A stretch of 64,000 bases of DNA from Chalara sp. BL73 (GCA_918026815.1 CAKJVC010000061.1:558001-622000), one strand, 5' to 3'; positions 32,374-45,501 are shown, numbered from the stretch's first letter. Made by a program: numbers and translations. The notes: generated by a model not told the origin, from the letters alone.

Positions 32374-32781
32374 GTCGTTGGCGAGTTGGCTTGCCTTTAT
32401 AAATTTTCTCGAGTCTCTATTCTAATTGAAAATAGTTCTTATTCAACTCTAACTTACGATTTTCTGTAAACTCAGTGGTGCATAATCTTACGACATATAG
32501 TTTCTAGCCAATATCAATCCAAGCAATATTGGCTCGAATATAAAATTGATAGCTACTTGCGTTTTGCCATATATTACTTATTTGGCTCGATTACCTCACC
32601 TGGGTCAGGCGATCAGGACCTGCTGCATTATCGATACGTTTGGCACACACTAAAAGCTCCAAGGGATGCTTTCCCACCTACTGAGAGAGATCTTTGGTTA
32701 TCCTTCTATGGAGTGTTCGCACATTGGAGACATTATTTCTTAATTTCAAGTAGAGAAACACTCGGTGATCCATTGCTGTTT

Positions 32782-35033
32782 TTACGCAAGGACAATATCA
32801 TACCTCAAACTTTTCATTATAAAGGCCCAATCGAACACGCGTGATCCAGATTTTCTTAACCTCCAGCATTCCTCAATGATTTCAAACGCCTTTCCACGTG
32901 TTCCCAAATCCAATTCTTTAGCGCCTGCAGCAAATATAAGACCACGGAAAATGCTATATTGTTCTTCTGAAGCCAAGCAACCTGTAATACAAAATGGCCA
33001 TACAAGGTCCCGTAGCAAGCTTGGTTCGTTCATGACTTGGAAAGCAGATACTGTTTGTGATACGCTTTCAGCAATCTCGGGAAGGTCGGGATTGGCGCCA
33101 GACAAGACAACATTAAGGTACGTCAATGCCGAGAGCGCGAAAATCCTGGTGATTTCGATATGATTTCGTCCAGATCTCATTTGGGATACGTTACCGGGTA
33201 GGAATTCGCTCCCAGGCGTGTTGTCAATGTCAGCGAGGCTCCGTTGTAGACGTTCTCTGATTTGACCGCCGCGCCTTGCCAACTCAACAATGCTTAACAT
33301 ATACGACGACTCTGCTTTTGTCTTCCAATTATCCAACTGGGAGATCTCTAAGAGATTAATCATGATCCAATTCTCGCATGTTCTCAGGTGTCTCAGATCG
33401 ATGTCGAGTTTCTCTAGTACAAGCTTGTGGTCAACTTCTAGAATCAGAGAGGACCGAGTAGAAGCGGCTGCAATGATATCAATTGATACAAAGGACCCAA
33501 GCAGAAATTTGACCGGCACGTCATGATCATTGAGTAGACTATTTCCACCTTGGCTTCTCTTTTCATATTCTGACCTAGTCAAAGCCGACGCCATTGAAAG
33601 CCTTCGCGCGTGTACTAGTGCTGGAAGCAAAGCAGCAGCTGCATTAATATGCGTTCGCCAATTCCCTATACCGCTTGCAAGCAGCTTTAGGATTACTAGT
33701 TAGAAGGGGCAATGCTCATAGACTGTATTCCACGTACCTCCAAGAACAAAAGCTGCAACATACACGTAAGAACATGTATAATTTGGACTATGTCCGCAGG
33801 ACCGCTCAATGAGTTCGATTTTTCTAGGCTATACTGCATTTCTCGCATGGCAAGATAATAGTGGCCATCTTTAGCTAGCAGATCATAAGGGGAATCAACT
33901 TCACTAATAGAACGAAGCGCTGTTCTCCGCTGATGGTATTCACTCAAGGCAAGGGTTGCGTGATAAGCAGCTTTGGCCCGTGTTAAGATCGAAAAAAGCC
34001 AGCCTCTTCCTTCTTCAAAGGAACGGAAAAATGGATATTGCATATAAAAGACATGGTCGAGGTAGTACATAAGGAGGGCATCCTCGGTAGTACTACGGAA
34101 TATTGATGTGTTCTGAACTATTGGCTGGGAAACAGAGCACACAGAACCAAAAGTCGATAAAGAGCTCTCTCTAGACACAGAGATTGAGCCTGATGCCTCG
34201 TTAATTGTCAGTTCCTGGGGAAACTGGCTATAGTATGAGTAATCTTGTAATGGGCTCCCTAGAGCAAAATCACTTACAGGGTTCACTCGAGGCAGAGAAT
34301 ATTCTTGAGACGGACCATCTGGTTGGGACGGATTATCCCTCCAAGATGTGCCATTGCCTCTCCCAATATTACTTTCGCGTCTAGCGGTCCACGTAGGGAT
34401 TGAAAGATATTGAGGAAATAAGGTGTTGAAATCAATATCGTAGTTGTTAATTGCGAAATGAGATATCTGATCCTCAGATGTGGTAGGTATATATTGGTCT
34501 TGAAAAAGATGTTGTTGCGAAGAGGAAATTTTATCCTCAAAGAGACTATCCCCTAATAAGTCTTCAAAAGCAAGAGGTGTGCTTGTTTGAAATTGACTAT
34601 CGTCTTGAAAGATTCTGCCAGATTGATCAGGGGATGTGTGGGGATGTGGTTCGGAAGAGAACCTTTCAGTCTGTTGTCCATCCGAGGTTTTCAAAGAATG
34701 GGTAGCATATGTTGACTTCTGTCGCAACCTCCTTGATTTGGTTTGGCTGACAATTTGTTTCAGCTTCAAAGTTTGCTCTTGTTGCAATACGCCTTGATCC
34801 ATCCATGTAGGCTTAGGCCCGTACCCATTACAGTCTAGTGCGAGACAAGCACATGTGGAACAACCCGGCCGGCGCTCATCGCACTTTTTTCTGCGAATTC
34901 GACAGGTCCAACATCCGTTGAGACTACGCGCGGCTAAATTTGCACATAAAGTCAGCTATTAATATATAATGAGGCGTCTCTTCCTTATACTCTTTTGTCG
35001 ACCAGCAGACTTACGAGTAGATGTACTTGTCAT
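32782..35033 (-). CDS. Zn2Cys6 transcription factor, 705 aa, three exons
   Basis: Exons 35033-35015, 34933-33738 and 33684-32782 total 706 codons with clean phases. The tiny first exon codes only MTSTST plus one base, with a GTAAGT donor. The binuclear cluster CWTCRIRRKKC plus DERRPGCSTC places cysteines at residues 14, 17, 24, 31, 34 and 41, spacing CX2CX6CX6CX2CX6C. A Ser/Gln-rich linker follows (about 60-230), then a helical effector domain of the Fungal_trans_2 type and a C-terminus FDWAFIMKSLRYDIVLA typical of that class. Nuclear regulator. It converges on the prenyltransferase gene and is the likely local pathway regulator. Confidence 0.88.
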
Positions 35034-35379
35034 AACTTTCGGATTTATAGCTAGCCGAATAGGTTCCCAGTATACAAAAGAGGAGACAGCTTTGGAAGGA
35101 ATATTGCTGATTCACTTGTGAATTATGCGTGAAGGCCAGTTATTCGTATGGGCTTACGAGTATTTACCTAAAACTTGTGCTGTACATGTACGTCGTGACC
35201 CGAGCCGATTTAGGGACTAGCCCGTGATCGTGTCAATTTTCTGCAGTAGATCAGTTGCGGCTAAAATTACACCTTGAGTACTCTGTACAGATGGCCTTGA
35301 AGTTGGTTTTCATTTCGGGCATCAGCACGTAAGTCCGAGCGAATAGACAGCCGCAACTGCGCCACTTTCAAGCATACGA

Positions 35380-35613
35380 TTACATGCGTTCTTGCACCTG
35401 CATTACGGCTTCAATCAGCAAGTCACTATCGTGATCATCTAAATGTAAAAGCGCAAAAGAAAAGTGCGGTGTGAGAATTCCTGTAAGAATGAAGAGTGCA
35501 ACAAGTTGCAAATCCCAGATGGGACTGCGGTCAAGGACTGCGAGGAACCCCAGATCATGCCTCTTTAAGGTACCATGAAGACAGCGACATACGGCGCAGT
35601 TTTGAACGGCCAA
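35380..35613 (-). pseudogene. Unknown coding fragment
   Basis: A minus-strand frame of about 77 codons, open further upstream to about 35700, with protein-like composition: CAVCRCLHGT, FLAVLDRSPIWDLQLVALF and LLIEAVMQVQERM before its stop. There is no ATG with good context. The helical, Leu-rich text could be the C-terminal part of a regulator, but I do not recognise it. It lies between the transcription factor and the broken reductase. The other bases of 35034-35379 show nothing. Confidence 0.3.
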
Positions 35614-35740
35614 AGTGAACTCTAAAAGGAAGACGATCTGCAGAAGAGACGAGTCTTCTTGGAAAACTTCAGAGCTACAATGTAGGGCAAAAAGGGGACG
35701 TGGATCACTAGGGGGAAATCTACCCAGTATATGCTACTTT

Positions 35741-36801
35741 TTATACTTGCGTAAAAACAATCAAGGTTTTACTCTTGTTCCGAACTTTAATGTCAACCTC
35801 TTCTACTGCCTTCTTTATAGCCGCTTTCGTCCCGACTATATCTGCATTCCACTCAACAATTTCAAGTCTTGGCAATTTCAACTACTTTGAGTTGAAAAGA
35901 TCAACAAACCAAGCCAGCAGCTGGTCAACTTCATCTTCAGTCCTAGTAGCTATTTGAGCTGTAGTCCGGAAACAACGGAATGAAATTGCTTTCCAAAAGA
36001 TGTCTGCGTGCGTCAGTGGGATGCTCGATGTTGGTCCCCCTCCTCCAAACTGTCCATAATTTACGAACACAGCTCCATTCGACAGGGTACTTGCTACCTG
36101 TCTTGCAGAGTCTCCCCAGACAGAATCTAACCCAAGTACGACTTTTCGTCCTGTAGCCATATCAGCTGTCAAAACTTGGCTTTCTTCAACAACAACATCC
36201 GAGTCTCGAGAAATGGCTTGTTTGACGATTGCATCCGATTTTTCGCGAATGATGCTAATAGTATGACCACCCTTGAGTCGTACAAATTGAGCAACCATTT
36301 GTGCGATTGCGGATGTACCTGCATTTTGAACAACCCAATCACCCCGCTCGGGCGCATGCATGTCCTCCACAAGAAAATATGCTGGCAGAACCACTGTTTT
36401 CAGAATAGAAGCAAAAAATACATCTGTCGAACCTTTGATCTTCATGAGGTCGAATGCGTCAACCACGGCATGCGTACGCCAGATTCCAAGTCCATAGCTC
36501 TTAGGAATTACCATGCTTCCCACACTGAATCCATGTACCCCATTTCCACACTGAACAATTTTGGCGACGCCGTCGAAGCCAGGGATCCACTCAGATGCAA
36601 CCTGCTTTCTACATTTGACAGGATATTGACCTCGTAAGACGTGAATATCGAGTGGATTGACCGGGGATGCGAGCATCTGAATCAAGATTTGGTTTTCATC
36701 TGGAGGAGGCAATTCGAATTGTTGAAATTGAGAATGCTTGCTGGACTTTCTCCTCCTTGAGTAGTCGCCTTAAACGTCAAAGCTTGTCCATGCGCCATCA
36801 T
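35741..36801 (-). pseudogene. Enoyl-thioester reductase (MECR/ETR1-like), broken
   Basis: Zinc-free medium-chain reductase of the mitochondrial or polyketide trans-enoyl type; such enzymes reduce enoyl-CoA or enoyl-ACP with NADPH. The start MMAHGQALTF is at 36801. A frameshift near 36725 precedes LPPPDENQILIQMLASPVNP. Core motifs then follow: GFDGVAKIV, GLGIWRTHAVV, GDWVVQNAGTSAIAQMVAQF (nucleotide-binding region) and GLDSVWG. A TAG at 35882-35884 interrupts FVDLFNSK from LKLPRLEIVEWNAD, and the same frame runs on to TQV at 35741. The two lesions make it a recent pseudogene. Confidence 0.78.
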
Positions 36802-38335
36802 GGTCGAGATGAGGATGGAATAAGAGATACCTGGAAGAATATTTTCCGAATCACCGAACTGCAGACGATGAAGTGAGCGTCTCAAGTTTTAAACCTTTGA
36901 TGTTACTTCCATGTGCTATTCATTCGCTGAATAGCACAGCACAGGTCGTCAGTCATATCGACGCTGCGGTTGAATGTTCTAGTGGCCAATCTTGTACCTG
37001 CTTTCAAGGTTGATTTAGAGTGGGCGGCAAGCATGCCATGCCGCCTTGGCCCTGTGTGTTGCATTAGCGTTGCCGCGTTACTGTACAGTACCACGTTGCT
37101 TTACCCGTAACGAGTAGTCCTTGCGAGCAGTCCGGCTTCGGGTTTAGATGATACACACGAGCTGTGCAGCCCCTAAATGACCAATGTCAGATTTATCCTA
37201 CACAATGCCCTAAATGGCCAATGATAGGTTATATTTTACTTAACGGTGCCTTTGATCCTAGATCTGACATGCTATGATCATTTCTAGAACACGTTAGCAG
37301 GTCCATTGCTCTTGAACGGCACGGGTGTCTCATACGAGTAGTATGATTGCCGCATATATCGCAGTAGTCTTACCGCCTGAAGAACCATAAGCACTGCCAG
37401 GGGGAAGAAAGAAAAATAGAATACCGCGATTCTTACAAACTAAGGGAGAGGGATGAAAGGGCTCCAACGAAGGAATTGATGTACAGCAGTGAAAGAACTA
37501 GTATGGCGATATTTAGTGATATTGAGTCTCGAGTCATATGAGATCGAGTTTTGGATACTACGCTAGTATTAGTATGAGATATCTCGTGGAGCGCTAGTAT
37601 TGGCATGAAACCTTAACCTCATATTATATTGGCAATATACTAAGTATCTTGCCAAGGCTAGCAAGCCGGGTTAAAAAGCCACTGCAAGGGTTAAAAATAG
37701 GTGGAAATGAAGCTTACTCTTTTTTTAGAGGGGCTATATCGTCGTATTATGTCACGGAGCAGCTCGCACGTCTCGCGAAAGCTCATTTCTAGTTTATGAA
37801 AGCTGAGCAACGTATGCGGCATGTGTGTATTCTTACCTGTAGAACTAGAAATCAAGCCAAGTAAGCTTTCGTAGCCCAAAAGAAAGTAAGCCGCATGCTC
37901 ATAAGCACGTGCGGACCTATTTTTCTGTGACATATTACTATTTGGGAATAGCTTCATTTAAGGTTAGTATTATAGTATACTATAGTATAGTATGATATAA
38001 TATAAGATTGAAAATTTTGCCGTGATACGTATGGCTATTTGAAATCTTATATTGCGTGGGGTATAGTATTCGATTTTAGGGGTCAATATATCATGATAAT
38101 ACCAGTCCTTTCACTGATGTACAGCGCCGAAAAAGCCACTAGATATCACTCCTCTTAGAACATCTTACCAGGTCTAAGTCTAATATTCTAGAGCACATGG
38201 CGTTCGGTTGCCAACTCTGTTTATTGGCTCCGCTCTGATCCTAGCTATTTCCTTCTACTCACAAGTTCATTCTTACGAGATGAGACCTTAAGTGAACCAG
38301 TACTTACAAAGTTTAGATCATTCCCAAAAGAAAGC
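36802..38335. other. Intergenic with one doubtful small frame
   Basis: Minus-strand 37691-37957 encodes 88 residues with plausible composition (SARAYEHAAYFLLGYESLLG) and a basic C-terminus, but no known family; it may be a regulator scrap. AT-rich simple sequence (repeated ATAGTAT) lies near 37970-38005. Nothing else supported. Confidence 0.3.
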
Positions 38336-38341
38336 CCCAGC

Positions 38342-38653
38342 ATGGCAAAAGTCCGATCCTCTAAGCATCTTCCAAAACACTCGTCCGAGAGCCAATACTC
38401 GAGGGCTCTTTGTACATCTCCACAACTAGAGATAATTCTATCACATGCGAATGACTTGGATATCTCAGTTTGTGTACTACTAGCCTCTTCAATTTCGGTT
38501 GAAGATGTTGACCGAATTTTGTACACCTGGCAGGTACAAGCTAGTCTCAACGCTGTTTTGCGTACCAGAATTCAAGCTGCAGAAGATGGAGCTTACTATC
38601 AAACAACTTTCCACCTAGCCAATCCTATCAAACGGGACAGATACACAGTGTAG
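38342..38653 (+). pseudogene. Possible NRPS condensation-domain scrap
   Basis: The frame contains ISVEDVDRILYTWQVQASLN followed by AVLRTRIQAAEDGAYYQTTF. The LRTRI step after a helix, then a beta strand with a Gln near its end, is how the first subdomain of fungal nonribosomal-peptide condensation domains reads. Only about 60 residues are convincing and the HHxxxDG motif is not present. The sequence ends about 100 bp before element A. Weak call. Confidence 0.35.
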
Positions 38654-38751
38654 CCAGTAGTGTGTACGCCGTAATTACTGCAGTAATCTCACACCTTATT
38701 ACGTACGGCAGTACAGGCCCTCTCTAAAAATATGTACTAAATAGCACTGCA

Positions 38752-39115
38752 TGTTAAGCGCAGCATAACAGGTTCATGCCTTAGGGGCCTGAGGCTCGGT
38801 AGTCTCGACTACACAGAGAACCCCTGGGGATGGAATCACGTGACGGATCATGAAGATCATGGAGATCATGGGGATCAAGGAGTGATCCCAATGATCCAGG
38901 TGATCTCGATGATCCAACCCACGAAAGTTTTATATAAGTAAAATAGAATTTCTTTAAATAAAAGCTTCGTGCTTAACTTAAATAGTATTCTTATAGTATA
39001 CTTGTTATTAGAATCTAATCTTTATATGTAATATACTTACTTTTGCCCAGACTAACAAACCCCGGACTAAGATCTTTTATTTATATTAGTTGTAGAAGCT
39101 GATAAAACCGTAATA
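38752..39115 (+). repeat. 5' LTR of element A
   Basis: The first about 175 bp are GC-normal and hold ancestral bases relative to the 3' LTR. The last about 190 bp carry about 21 T or A changes where the 3' LTR has C or G. The end reads CCGTAATA, with the final CA mutated to TA. Confidence 0.9.
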
Positions 39116-39172
39116 CTTTAAGCACTTTGTTTTGAAGTACTTGTATCGCATATACAATGTCGACAACTAGTT

Positions 39173-40300
39173 TAACTCTATGTACTTTCAAAAAATCCAC
39201 CGACAATAAAAGCAAACAACTTGAAGTTATTCCGCAACAAATTAAACCGCTTAAAGTCTAAGAACTTAAGCTTTTTAATAGCAACAAATTATACTTTAAG
39301 CAGTACGTTTCTTAGTGCGAAATTTACATTCGCATGAACTTATTGTTTTTCGGAAACTAAAAACAGATTGTTTTTTAAGCAGTGTTATATTTTATCGGCA
39401 CTGCTTATAACTGGATTTTTACTTACTTGAAAAACTACTTTGTATATAAGCATAACAAAAAAGAAAATAAAACTAATGCTATTTTCGACGATTATAACAA
39501 GTATGTTCGACAGCTTACGCGCATGTTCGCTAACTTAAATAAAAAACTACGTGCAGAAAAAAATATTTAATTATACCGACAACTTACTAGTGTTTCGGAA
39601 TACACTAGTAAGTTTAAAGTACTAGCGAAACGAGTAGATTAAAATAACAAAGCACTTTTAGCGTTGTATTACAAAAAACTTAAAAATAAAGTTAAAAATG
39701 ATATTGTCAAAAAAAGAAAACTTTCAACTTTTTTTGCTATAAAAAACAAAGCAATTGAAATTGACACTTGTCTGTATAAAAAACGTTTGAAAAAGAAAAA
39801 GCAGTACTTTATAAAACAATACAACAAAAAAGCTCAACTTAAAAAAATTTAATACTACTTACTTATAGAACTGGACGCGTTTTAAAAAAAGTCTCGAAAT
39901 ACTAGTTTGTTTAAAAAAGAAATGCAAAAACGACGCAACAAAAAGCTATGCTTCGAGTGTAGCTTTTCGGGTTATATAGCTAGCTTTTACTGCTAAAAGC
40001 AACTTTAAAAAAGCAAAAAACAGCTTAACAGCACAAGCAAAAAAAAATACAACAAAGCGTTTAGCAAAATTTTAGCTGTGTTTAAAGCCAAAAAGCCAAA
40101 CACGCTAGAAAAAAAACTAGAACGACAACAGATTTATACTCAGTATAATGCTACGTGTATTTAATGCGAAATAAAATACAGTGCAGCTTAAAAAAACAAA
40201 TGTTTAAGTTGTTATTACGACGAAAATAACGAATAGAAAAAAACTAGCAAAACTATAAAAAAGTTTTTATTCTAAGTAAATAAAGCGGCTATCGAATCAA
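39173..40300 (+). pseudogene. gag relic of element A with CCHC knuckle
   Basis: A start-like ATG lies just after the 5' LTR, followed by broken frames. A zinc knuckle CFECSFSGYIASFYC is readable at about 39949-39995, with the His changed to Tyr and the last Cys displaced. Stops are frequent throughout. Confidence 0.6.
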
Positions 40301-41313
40301 AATCCGATAAAAACTAAAACATAAGCAAAAAGCTAAATACGCTTTTTAAAATTTCCGAGTTAAAAAAAAAAATCTTGCACGAGTTATTATTAAAAGTCGA
40401 TCAAAATAACTTTAAAGTACTTTCCAAAGAATATATAGTCAACAACACTTTAACAAACGTAGTTACACCGAAGCGGAAAATAAAACTGATCGACTAAAAG
40501 ATTTTAAAAAACCGCATTTTGTTAAAAAAAATCAAAAAATAAATTAAGCAAAAGAAACGCGACAAGTAAAACGCTATAATTGCTACGAAACAAGTCGAAA
40601 AATCAAAAAAAAATAATGCTATACACTATCGACATTTACAGTATAAAACACTTTACTAAACTGTTTGCTACACGGATTACTGTTTAAATTACTGCAACGT
40701 TAAGCTGCTAAAATAAAGCTTAAAGCAAAAGCGGCAAGTTTACTTCGAAAATAACGAAAAAAATGAATTTTATAAAAAACTATATATTTTCGGAAAAAAA
40801 AAACAGCTGTTTGTTAAAGTAAAGCTAAAAACGTATAACTTAGTAGCTATAATAAACTTTAAAGCTACTAGGAATTTCGTGTTACTAAATGTAATAAAGC
40901 ATTTCGGAATATTTACACAAGTTAAAACTGACTTTTATACTTTTACGGTAGCCGATAGTACAAATACATTGTATCGAAATAAACTTATAAATATCGAAAC
41001 AATTAAACTCCGAATAAATACCGGTAACTATATAAAATAGTTACAATTGAATATTACCCGAATAAAACGACATAAAATCATTTTAAAAATGCTATAAATT
41101 ATAAAGCATAACTTAACAATTAACTAGCAAACAAAACAGCTTGTTTTTAATAAATGTTAATGTGCAGTCAAGCTTAAGCTATTAACGATTAAGCTAAAAA
41201 AAAGCGAAAACAAAAAAACACAACTAGAAAAACTCGACTAGAGCTTAAAAGAAGTTTGCGCTACTTTTAAAAAAAAGCTAAATTACTTAAACGAGAAATT
41301 ACATACTAAAAAA

Positions 41314-44123
41314 ATGCTTAAAAAGTATAAAAAGTTCGAAAAGCTGTTTTCAGAAAAACAGAAAACTGCAGCTTTGCCGAAACACCAGTTTTGGAATTAT
41401 AAAATACTATTAATTAAAAAAACAGAACTTTTTAAAAAACTAATTTATTTATTATTCGAAAACGACTTGAAAACGCTTAAAGAGTTTATCGACTTAAGCC
41501 TGAAAAAAAAAATTATTAAAAAGTTAATATTACTAGCAAAAAGCTCGGTGTTGTTTGTGCTTAAACGAAATAGTACAAAAAAGTTATACGTCGACTATCG
41601 AAAGTTGAACGACATAACGATTAAAAATCGATATACACTACTAAAAGCAAACGAAATAAAAAATCGTTTGCAAAAAGCTAAAATATTTACACAGCTAAAC
41701 TTACGAAACGCGTATTATAGTGTACGAATTAAAAAATAAAAAAAATAAAAAACAGCTTTTGAAACTCGGTACAAACACTATAAGTTTACGGCTATATTTA
41801 TAAAACTTACAAACGTTTTAGCTACTTTTCAAAAATTAATTAACAATATTTTAAAACTATTTTTGAACGTTATATGCATATACTATTTAAATAACATTTT
41901 AATTTACTTTAGCAAAAAAAAAAATTATAAAAACGATGTTAAAACAATATTATATGCTTTATATAATGCTAACATAAAGCTTAAACTATTAAAGTGCAAG
42001 TTTAGAATTAAAAAAGTTACATTTTTAAAATATGTAATTTTTACAAAAAAAATCAAAATAAACCTAGCAAAAATTGCACTTATTTTAAAATAGAATACTT
42101 TAACATGCGTTAAAAACGTACAATTATTTGTAGGATTCGTTAACTTTTATCGAAAATTTATTAAAAAATATTCGGAACTAGCTATTTTACTAATTCGACT
42201 TACTCGAAAAAACGTAGTTTTTAAATAAACAGCGAAAGTACAAAAAGCGTTCGACAAGCTAAAGCAGACTTTTACTACCGCTTTTGTACTTTTCGCTTTC
42301 GATACGAAAAAAGAAATTAAAATAAAAACAAATATATCAGATTACGTTTTAAAAACTGTGCTTAACTAACTTAACGCCGAAAAGAAATAGCAACTAACGA
42401 CATTTCATTTACGGAAACTTATATTAGCAGAACTTAACTATAAAATACATAACAAAAAACTACTCGCAATTGTTAATGCTTTTCGAGAATAAAAAATGTA
42501 CTTAAAAAAATCTAAATACTAAGTACAAATGTTAACAGACTATAAAAATGTTATTGCTTTTACTACAACAAAAGAGTTAAACCGACGCTAAGTCAAATAA
42601 GCGAAAAAACTCGCTTTATACAATTTCAGAATTTTATACGTTAAAAAAACAAAAAACGCTAAAGCAAACGCGCTTAGCAGAAAACCAGAATACTTTTTTA
42701 ACAAAATATACGTTTCGCACGCAGTACTACAACAAAAAAAAAACTTGTTAGTATTCAACAAAAAAAAACTTTTTATAACAACAAAAATAAAACATCGAGT
42801 AAAAAACTCGGAGTTTATTTAAGCTTATAAAAAAAACTTTATAGCTACTAAAGCTTTCAACAAGCAAAAACAAAGATTTACAGTAAATAGCTTAAAACTT
42901 TTTTGCTACTAAAATTTTTTTTATGTTTTTTTAACATTAAAAACGACTTTTGTAACGAAACAACATGAATTACCGGCTTATAAACATCAGAAAATCGCTA
43001 AAACGTTAAACAGGATTTCCAGAAACTACTATTTTTTAGAAATAAAGAAAATAGTTATTAAAGTAGTTACTGAATGTAATACGTGCATTCGGAACAAAGC
43101 TTTACGCTATACTTTTTATAAGCAACTACAATTTTCAACTATACTTAATCAACTATAAAAGTTTATTGTATAAAACTTCGTAGTAAAACTACTATTTTCT
43201 AAGAACTTAGTGTTAAGAATACAGTATAACTCGATATTAGTTATTGTAAAACGACTAACAAAGTACTGTTACTTAATTCTATACAAAAAAAGCAGCACAA
43301 CAAAAAACTTAGTTAATACATTTCTTAAAATCGTGATTGCTAACTATAAAACTTTTACAGAAATTATATTAAATAAAAACAAGCTTTTTACATTTAAGTT
43401 CTGAACAACGTTTACTGCGAATATAAAAATCAAAAAAAAGCTTTTAACAAGCTTTTATTCACAAACTAATAAACAAACAAAAAAACTTAACTAAACAATA
43501 AAAGCGTACTTCAAATGCTATATAAACTACAAACAAAACAATTAGATCGAGCTTTTGCTACTCGCACAATTCGCATACAACAGCGCAATTAATAAAACAA
43601 CCAAAGTATTGCTATTTTATGCTAACTATAGCTATAAGCTAAAAGCATACTATAAACTAAGCAAAAATAAAGCGTATTTACAACTTGCAACGATTAAAGT
43701 CGAACAACTACAAGTACTGCACTTACAACTAGCCGAAAACATTAAGTTTCTTAGCTAAAAATTTGCAAAGTACTACAACTGTAAGCATAGTAAAACACTA
43801 CACTTTGAAAAAAAAAATAAAGTCTATTTAGTTAGAAAAAACATTAAAACTAAAAAACTAAGCAACAAACTAAATCACAAAAAATTGAGACTATACAAAA
43901 TTAAACAAATTGCAAAACTAAATGTATTCGAACTACACTTTTTAAAAAACATAAAAATACACTCGGTTTTCTTCGCTATTTTTTTTGAACTAGCACTAAA
44001 CGGAGCACCGTTAGCTTTACACACAGAAATCGAACTAGTTAATCTAGAAGCTAAATACAAAGTAAAAAAAATATTAAACTACAAGTATGTTAAAAAAAAG
44101 TACAAATATTTGATTAAATAGTT
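41314..44123 (+). pseudogene. pol relic of element A (RT, RNase H, integrase, chromodomain)
   Basis: Reverse transcriptase is readable as DYRKLNDITIKNRY near 41590 and AKIFTQLNLRNAYY near 41680. The catalytic YLDD reads YLNN near 41885, both Asp lost by G-to-A. The integrase HHCC region near 42966-43090 keeps its His and Cys residues. AQFAYNSAINKT near 43560 is integrase core. The C-terminal chromodomain (EAKYKVKKILNYKYVKKK) near 44050 defines a chromovirus; in this class it guides integration to silenced chromatin. Many stops. Confidence 0.8.
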
Positions 44124-44218
44124 AAGTTACTCAGATTCGGAAAACATATAAAAACTTAAAAAACACTTAAACTGCCCGGAAATGCTTGAAGCATTTTACT
44201 ACTAGTATTTACAACTAT

Positions 44219-44830
44219 TCAGAACGGATTTAAAAAGTTAAAATCTAACAAAACCGCCGACAAAACAAAGTCGTTTAAAAAGTCGAAAAAAAAATTAAAG
44301 TCGGCCTCGAAAAAAACAAAAGTCACTAAAAAGCTGCTTTCGAGACTACTATCGCTAAACTTTAAAGCTAACCGTTTTTCCGTTTTTGCTGCATTTAACT
44401 CGTTCAAAGTTTTTAGACTACGTCGCAGTATTTTTGCCGCACGAACTCCGAAAACTTCTTTTTGTTTATTCAAACGAAGCAGCTTCGCTTGCTGTTCCGC
44501 CAACTTCGCAAACATTTTCTGCAACGCTACTTAAAAAGCTTTTTGCTTCGCTTAAGCAGCAGCCCAAGAATTATTCAACTTCTTTTTTTCACGTTCTAGC
44601 TTAGCTTAGTTTGCAAAAGAAAAACTACGCACATTACACTTCGAAGCTGCTTTTACACAAGAAGCACAACGAAAAAACTTTGCTGCTACTAAGCAGCGAG
44701 TACTTGCTTTTTCGCAACGAGAACAAGCAGGCATTGGAATTTCAGTTTTTAATATTCGAGCGTAAGCAGTTAAACGGTATTTTGTTTTTTTAGAACGCTT
44801 AGCAGGAATAGTAAAAAAAAAAGAAAGCTA
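44219..44830 (-). pseudogene. Antisense accessory frame of element A: Zn2Cys6-like cluster plus coiled coil
   Basis: Opposite to pol and just before the 3' LTR, one minus-strand frame reads protein-like for about 190 codons with three or four stops. It opens with a basic stretch, then CSRCEKASTRC and CASCVKAASKC with overall spacing CX2CX6CX8CX2CX6C, within the range of fungal Zn2Cys6 clusters. A charged helix follows (LEREKKKLNN), then ALQKMFAKLAEQQAKLLRL and VRAAKILRRSLKTLNEL, a likely coiled coil, and an acidic/hydrophobic tail. Such a layout suggests a DNA- or chromatin-binding protein. Element C has a counterpart in the same place. Confidence 0.65.
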
Positions 44831-44898
44831 TTGCTTTGCTGGCGATATTTCTTTACTTGCATTTAAGCATGTAGACACGCTAGCCTAAGAAAAGAATA

Positions 44899-45263
44899 GT
44901 GTTAAGCGCAGCATAACAGGTTCATGCTTTAAAGGCCTGAAGCTCGGTAGTTTCGACTATACAGAGAACCTTTAAGGATGAAATCACGTGACGGATTATA
45001 AAGATCATAGAAATCATAAGGATCAAGAAGTGATTCCAATAATCCAGGTGATTTCGATAATCCAACCTACGAAAGTTCTATATAAGTAAAATAGAATTTC
45101 TTTAGATAAAAGCTTCGTGCTCAACTCAAATAGTATTTTTATAGCATACTTGTTATTGGGATCTAATCCTTATATGTGATATACCTACTTCTGCCCAGAC
45201 CAACAAACCCCGGACCAAGATCTTCCATCTATATCAGTTGTAGAGGCTGATAGGACCGTAACA
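44899..45263 (+). repeat. 3' LTR of element A
   Basis: Mirror image of the damage in the 5' LTR: the first about 175 bp carry about 23 C-to-T or G-to-A changes, while the outer about 190 bp are nearly free of them. Ends CCGTAACA. Confidence 0.9.
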
Positions 45264-45501
45264 CTGCAGTAATATACCTCCTATCTCATACGTACAACGT
45301 AATACGGCGTAATACGGTATAATTACACGTGACCTAATATGACCCTTTTTGTCACTGCTTTGGCCCTATCCCAGAGCTTGGCTCTTGACACTGCAGAGCT
45401 CGGAATCCCAGAGCTTAGCGACCGAAGCTACAGAGCTCGTTTACACTGGCCGCTGGCCAGCCTCCTGTATATAAAGCACTGCTTTCCTTCCTTTTTTCTG
45501 C
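45264..45501. other. Spacer between element A and the minisatellite
   Basis: Host sequence at the insertion site. The preceding flank (38650-38751) is the other half of the same locus before insertion. Repeats of the wording CGTAATACGG are seen. No gene. Confidence 0.4.

Larger units (their letters stand above)
38752..45263 (+). mobile_element. Element A: full-length Ty3-type chromovirus, 6512 bp, mutated
   Basis: Bounded by 364/365-bp LTRs (TGTTAAGCGC to CCGTAACA) and by the 5-bp target duplication CTGCA at 38747-38751 and 45264-45268. Inside, in plus orientation, are a gag zinc knuckle, reverse transcriptase, integrase and chromodomain relics, then an antisense frame. A purine-rich tract (AAGAAAAGAATAG) precedes the 3' LTR. 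The interior is extremely A/T rich and full of stops from C-to-T and G-to-A change. No product can be made. Confidence 0.92.

Noticed and set aside
38752..45263. Classical CpA RIP as the cause of decay
   Set aside because: CpA and TpG remain common and CpC and CpT are hit as often; the LTR comparison shows a pyrimidine 5' of the C instead. Kept as an alternative until counted properly.
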